Assembly: GCF_000003815.2 (NCBI RefSeq)
Contig: NC_049989.1
Location: forward strand, 18,830,311-18,873,438
DNA from: Branchiostoma floridae
Taxonomy: Eukaryota > Chordata > Leptocardii > Amphioxiformes > Branchiostomatidae
Length of the DNA stretch: 43,128 nt
Direction of reading: 5' to 3'
Positions 42,561-43,128 of this stretch are shown piece after piece. Numbering within the stretch: the first letter of the stretch is position 1; each line of letters begins with the position of its first letter. The notes under the pieces were generated by a model. That model saw nothing but the letters and a program-made list of their open reading frames with translations, searched no databases and had not been told where the DNA came from. The translations under genes and the position numbers were made by a program.

Positions 42561-43128
42561 ATGCCCCGTTGTCTTCGTGCCCGCCAGTGGCTTGTGCTGT
42601 CTCCCTGTGTGGTCGTCCCTCAGACACTAGGACAACTTCGCCAACTTGCAGAAGAGCTGACGATATATGAAGTTAAACCGAAACGACCTTGTACAACGTA
42701 TAAAGAATGAGCACCCTCCATATGTCAACTTTCAGAAAACGTGCGACTCCTGTTTTTTCTCGAGTCTGAAACACTGCCTGTCAAAATAAATTCGGATCCC
42801 GGCTTTAATCGCTTTACCACGTCCATCCAAATCTCCATGGTGATCTGTGTCGTCATTGGCTATTGACCCTCTCATCATCTCACCTATGACCTTAATGCAA
42901 TGCCCTTAACAAACATTCCTAATCACCATGGCGTTATTCGTCCTAGACCTTCTTATATACCATCAACTTCAACGTGCACATGAGGCAAAACCTCTATAGA
43001 ACGCGCAATACAATTCAGATTGATGTAGATTCATTCATTCATTCGTCTACAGTTGTCATACAGTAAAGTTCTTCTTCGTCCCATAGCCTTTTAATCAGCT
43101 GTAGGCTGATTAATCAGTCATAGGGGCA
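42561..43128. other. Right edge without a recognised gene
   Basis: No coding or repeat feature is supported. A short inverted repeat TAATCAGCTGTAGGCTGATTA lies near 43092-43112 (21 bases; arms TAATCAGC/GCTGATTA). Confidence 0.5.

Overview
This is animal nuclear DNA: a multi-exon gene with canonical GT-AG introns, dense short transposon relics, microsatellites, tRNA-derived SINEs and one run of N (28620-29370). The predicted 7-transmembrane protein and the repeat mix (tRNA-headed SINEs, many small terminal-inverted-repeat elements, the 3' end of a non-LTR retrotransposon) suggest a marine invertebrate deuterostome, most likely a lancelet (Branchiostoma). The species is an inference and was not tested.

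Left third (643-18546, + strand): one complete gene that I could assemble exon by exon. Its 14 exons keep a continuous frame through 13 introns and encode a 393-residue heptahelical protein recognisable as TMEM116, an atypical rhodopsin-like receptor family. The introns carry most of the sequence and are full of mobile DNA: two hAT-type MITEs, a Harbinger-like MITE, several fold-back elements, a SINE, local tandem duplications, and in intron 8 a 4.16-kb AT-rich inverted-repeat element that itself hosts an 877-bp Harbinger-like element with perfect 32-bp ends.

Middle (18547-29370): the TMEM116 3' flank with two SINE families, then an array of hairpin-forming repeat units (about 22980-24520) with a higher-order order of subtypes. 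A second gene is proposed on the - strand (26999 down to 24939). It has a promoter-like region with a perfect CRE and an inverted CCAAT box, a first exon with a good start context, a second exon with hydrophobic segments, a terminal exon, and a polyadenylation signal. A single in-frame TAA interrupts exon 2, so it is either a 98-residue tail-anchored-like protein or a broken or polymorphic longer one. The segment beside the N gap is duplicated on both sides of it.

Right third (29371-43128): no confidently recognised host gene. It has local duplications, a second copy of the hairpin array (35700-36215), several exon-like open stretches of uncertain status, an interstitial TTAGGG-like block, a long inverted-repeat element, three relatives of a GGGGTGGGTACCGG-ended element (one more lies in the TMEM116 gene), and the 3' ends of two copies of one non-LTR retrotransposon, one of which carries a tiny palindrome flanked by a 5-bp direct repeat.

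The strongest candidates for something undescribed are the hairpin array with higher-order structure, the nested 4.16-kb element, the interrupted - strand membrane-protein gene, and the 26-bp palindromic insertion.
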